In this document: positions 62,624 to 64,000 of the stretch, piece after piece | How the letters are laid out: each line of letters begins with the position of its first letter | Numbering within the stretch: the first letter of the stretch is position 1 | From: Pseudoips prasinana | Taxonomy: Eukaryota > Arthropoda > Insecta > Lepidoptera > Nolidae | Length of the DNA stretch: 64,000 bases | Assembly: GCA_951640165.1 (NCBI GenBank) | Contig: OX621256.1 | Location: 8,308,001 to 8,372,000 of the forward strand | Direction of reading: 5' to 3' | Program-made: the position numbers and the translations under genes | The notes under the pieces: model-generated | What the model saw: the letters and a program-made list of their open reading frames with translations, nothing else | Databases searched by the model: none | What the model was told of the DNA's origin: nothing

Positions 62624-62878
62624 TTCATCATCATCATTACAGCTAAATAAGTCCACTGCTGGACAAGCCTCCCTCAAGAATCGTCTTGAGGGGATATGCC
62701 ATAATCGCCACGCTTGGCAGGCGGGTTGGCGATCGCAGTAAGATAGTCATAGTAATCAGAAGGAAGCTGCTGCCCTTCCTCAGGTAGATATTCCCTCGGG
62801 TCGACTTCTACGCCCCCCACGGGATGAGATGGGGTGATGATATTCTGATATTTGTCGCCGTCACCACACAGCAATAAC
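62624..62878 (-). mobile_element. RTE-tailed repeat within the Helitron
   Basis: (CAT)n at the left, AATAAGTCCACTGCTGGACA, CTACGCCCCCCACGGGATGA, GTCACCACACAGC at the right. Confidence 0.7.
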
Positions 62879-62899
62879 AATTTACATGCGTTTAACTAA

Positions 62900-63690
62900 A
62901 AAAATACAGACTTTCATACAAACTAACATCGCCTATTCTAGTCGTCCTTAGGGGTGGAATTTCCAAAAATCCTGAAATATATATTTATAATTTTTAAATG
63001 AAAGGCCATATACCAATTTTCATGCGTTCAACTTAAAACTTTTCACATTTTTCATACAAACTTACATCCCCAATTTTACGCCCTTGGGGGTGGAATTTCC
63101 AAAAACCCTTCTATAGTGGATGCCTACGGAATAAAAGGTACCTTCTGTTAAAATTTCAGGTCTTTAACTCCAGCCGTTTAGGCTGTGCATTGATTTGTAA
63201 GTAAGTCAGTATAAACTTACATCACCTATTTTATGCCCTTCGGGGTGGAATTTTCAAAAATACTGGAATACAAATTTTTATTTTTAACTGAAAGGCCAAA
63301 TACCAATTATCATGGGTTTAACTTCAAAAAAGTCGCATTTTTCATACAAACTTACATGCCCTATTTTACGCCCTAAGGGGTGGAATTCCCAAAAATCCTG
63401 AAATACATATTTTTTATTTTTAACTAAAAGGCCAAATACCAATTTTCATGCGTTTAACTTAAAAATTGTCACATTTTCCTTACAAAGTTAAATCCCCTAT
63501 TTTTCGCCTTTGGGGGTGGAATTTCCAAAAACCCAGTTAAAAATAAAAAATTACGTATTTCATACGTAATTTTTTATTTTTAACTGGTAGGCCAAATACC
63601 AATTTTTATGCCTTAAACTTCAAAAACGGCAAAGTTTCATACTAACTTAGCGCCCCTGTTTTACCCCCTTAGGGGTTGAATTTCGAAAAA
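62900..63690 (-). repeat. Internal Helitron array, six units of ~125-165 bp
   Basis: GGGGTGGAATTTCC-like blocks recur near 62,950, 63,080, 63,250, 63,380, 63,520 and 63,675. Between them are AAAGGCCAAATACCAATTTT and ATACAAACTTACAT. One perfect 23-bp-arm hairpin (63,535-63,585) lies within. Confidence 0.75.
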
Positions 63691-63822
63691 TCCTTCCTTA
63701 TTCCTTGTCTACATTATAAAGCAAACATTTGTGCAAAATTTCAGCTTTCTAGGTCCAAGGGTTTGGGCTGGGCGTTGATGAGTCAGTCAGTCAGTCAGGA
63801 CTTGTCTTTTTAATTATATAGA

Positions 63823-64000
63823 TGATAATGTTAATTTTTAATACAGGGTGAATGTTGAAAAACGAACATAAATTAATTGAATGCACACTTTGCATGAGTG
63901 TACATTACGTTGGAACATAGTAAATATATCCTGGTGGTCATACTTACAAGTAAATACCAGTAATTAACGATTGTTAATGATAGAGAGAATTACGTTTCGT
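63823..64000. other. No recognised feature
   Basis: Window end; AT-rich sequence with no identified element. Confidence 0.3.

Larger units (their letters stand above)
61672..63822 (-). mobile_element. Helitron, large non-autonomous (2,151 bp)
   Basis: On the minus strand the 5' end A|TCTATATAATTAAAAAGACA lies at 63,822 and the 3' end is GTCGCGGGCACCAGCTAG|T at 61,672. The body has (GACT)n near 63,782-63,798 and a six-unit internal array. No Rep/helicase frame is visible, so it depends on an element elsewhere. A RTE-tailed repeat is inserted at 62,624-62,878. Confidence 0.75.

Noticed and set aside
62900..63690. CRISPR-like array
   Set aside because: The units are long, imperfect and part of a Helitron in an animal genome; there are no short constant repeats with unique spacers.

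Overview
The window looks like repeat-dense euchromatin from a lepidopteran (moth or butterfly). It is AT-rich and has no operons, no recognisable host gene and no true tRNA or rRNA gene. It is filled with elements typical of Lepidoptera: tRNA-headed SINEs with TTA or CAT tails, RTE tails ending in TGATGA, R1-like LINE ends, non-autonomous Helitrons (TC...CTAG inserted between A and T), a D,D34D mariner and many small terminal-inverted-repeat (TIR) elements. The order was inferred from sequence features alone; no database was searched.

Layout. 0-14 kb: short elements, including two TIR elements, an R1-like LINE 3' end (4.76-5.73 kb), SINEs, RTE tails, a 5S-rRNA-derived SINE (8.8 kb), a run of three SINEs (12.2-13.2 kb) and a Helitron-like palindrome. 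14.4-17.0 kb: a 5'-truncated LINE with reverse transcriptase and RNase H on the minus strand, abutting a piece of another LINE. 17-22 kb: SINEs and a 1,067-bp TIR element with an 8-bp target duplication. 21.97-27.37 kb: a pair of nearly identical 1.56-kb inverted arms around a 2.3-kb spacer. 27.4-31.0 kb: the least repetitive stretch. 31.0-36.7 kb: a near-complete CR1-like LINE on the minus strand (ORF1 with an SGNH-like domain, ORF2 with endonuclease and RT), split by an apparently intact mariner. 38.0-39.3 kb: a roughly 225-bp tandem repeat. 39-64 kb: mixed SINEs, Helitrons, MITEs, LINE tails, a second foldback (54.97-56.60 kb), a 73-bp-arm hairpin (61.06 kb) and a 2.15-kb Helitron with an internal repeat array.

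How the parts relate. The only protein-coding capacity is that of transposable elements. The mariner transposase could act on its own 25-bp TIRs. The LINE ORF1/ORF2 pair would act together, but ORF2 carries two nonsense codons, a frameshift and the mariner. The short elements depend on machinery encoded elsewhere: SINEs on LINEs, with the RTE-tailed repeats apparently sharing the RTE 3' end, and Helitrons and MITEs on transposases not present here. Nested insertions with target duplications give a partial history. The main open features are the long inverted repeats, the 5S-derived SINE family, the 1,067-bp TIR element and the recurring fold-back micro-palindromes.
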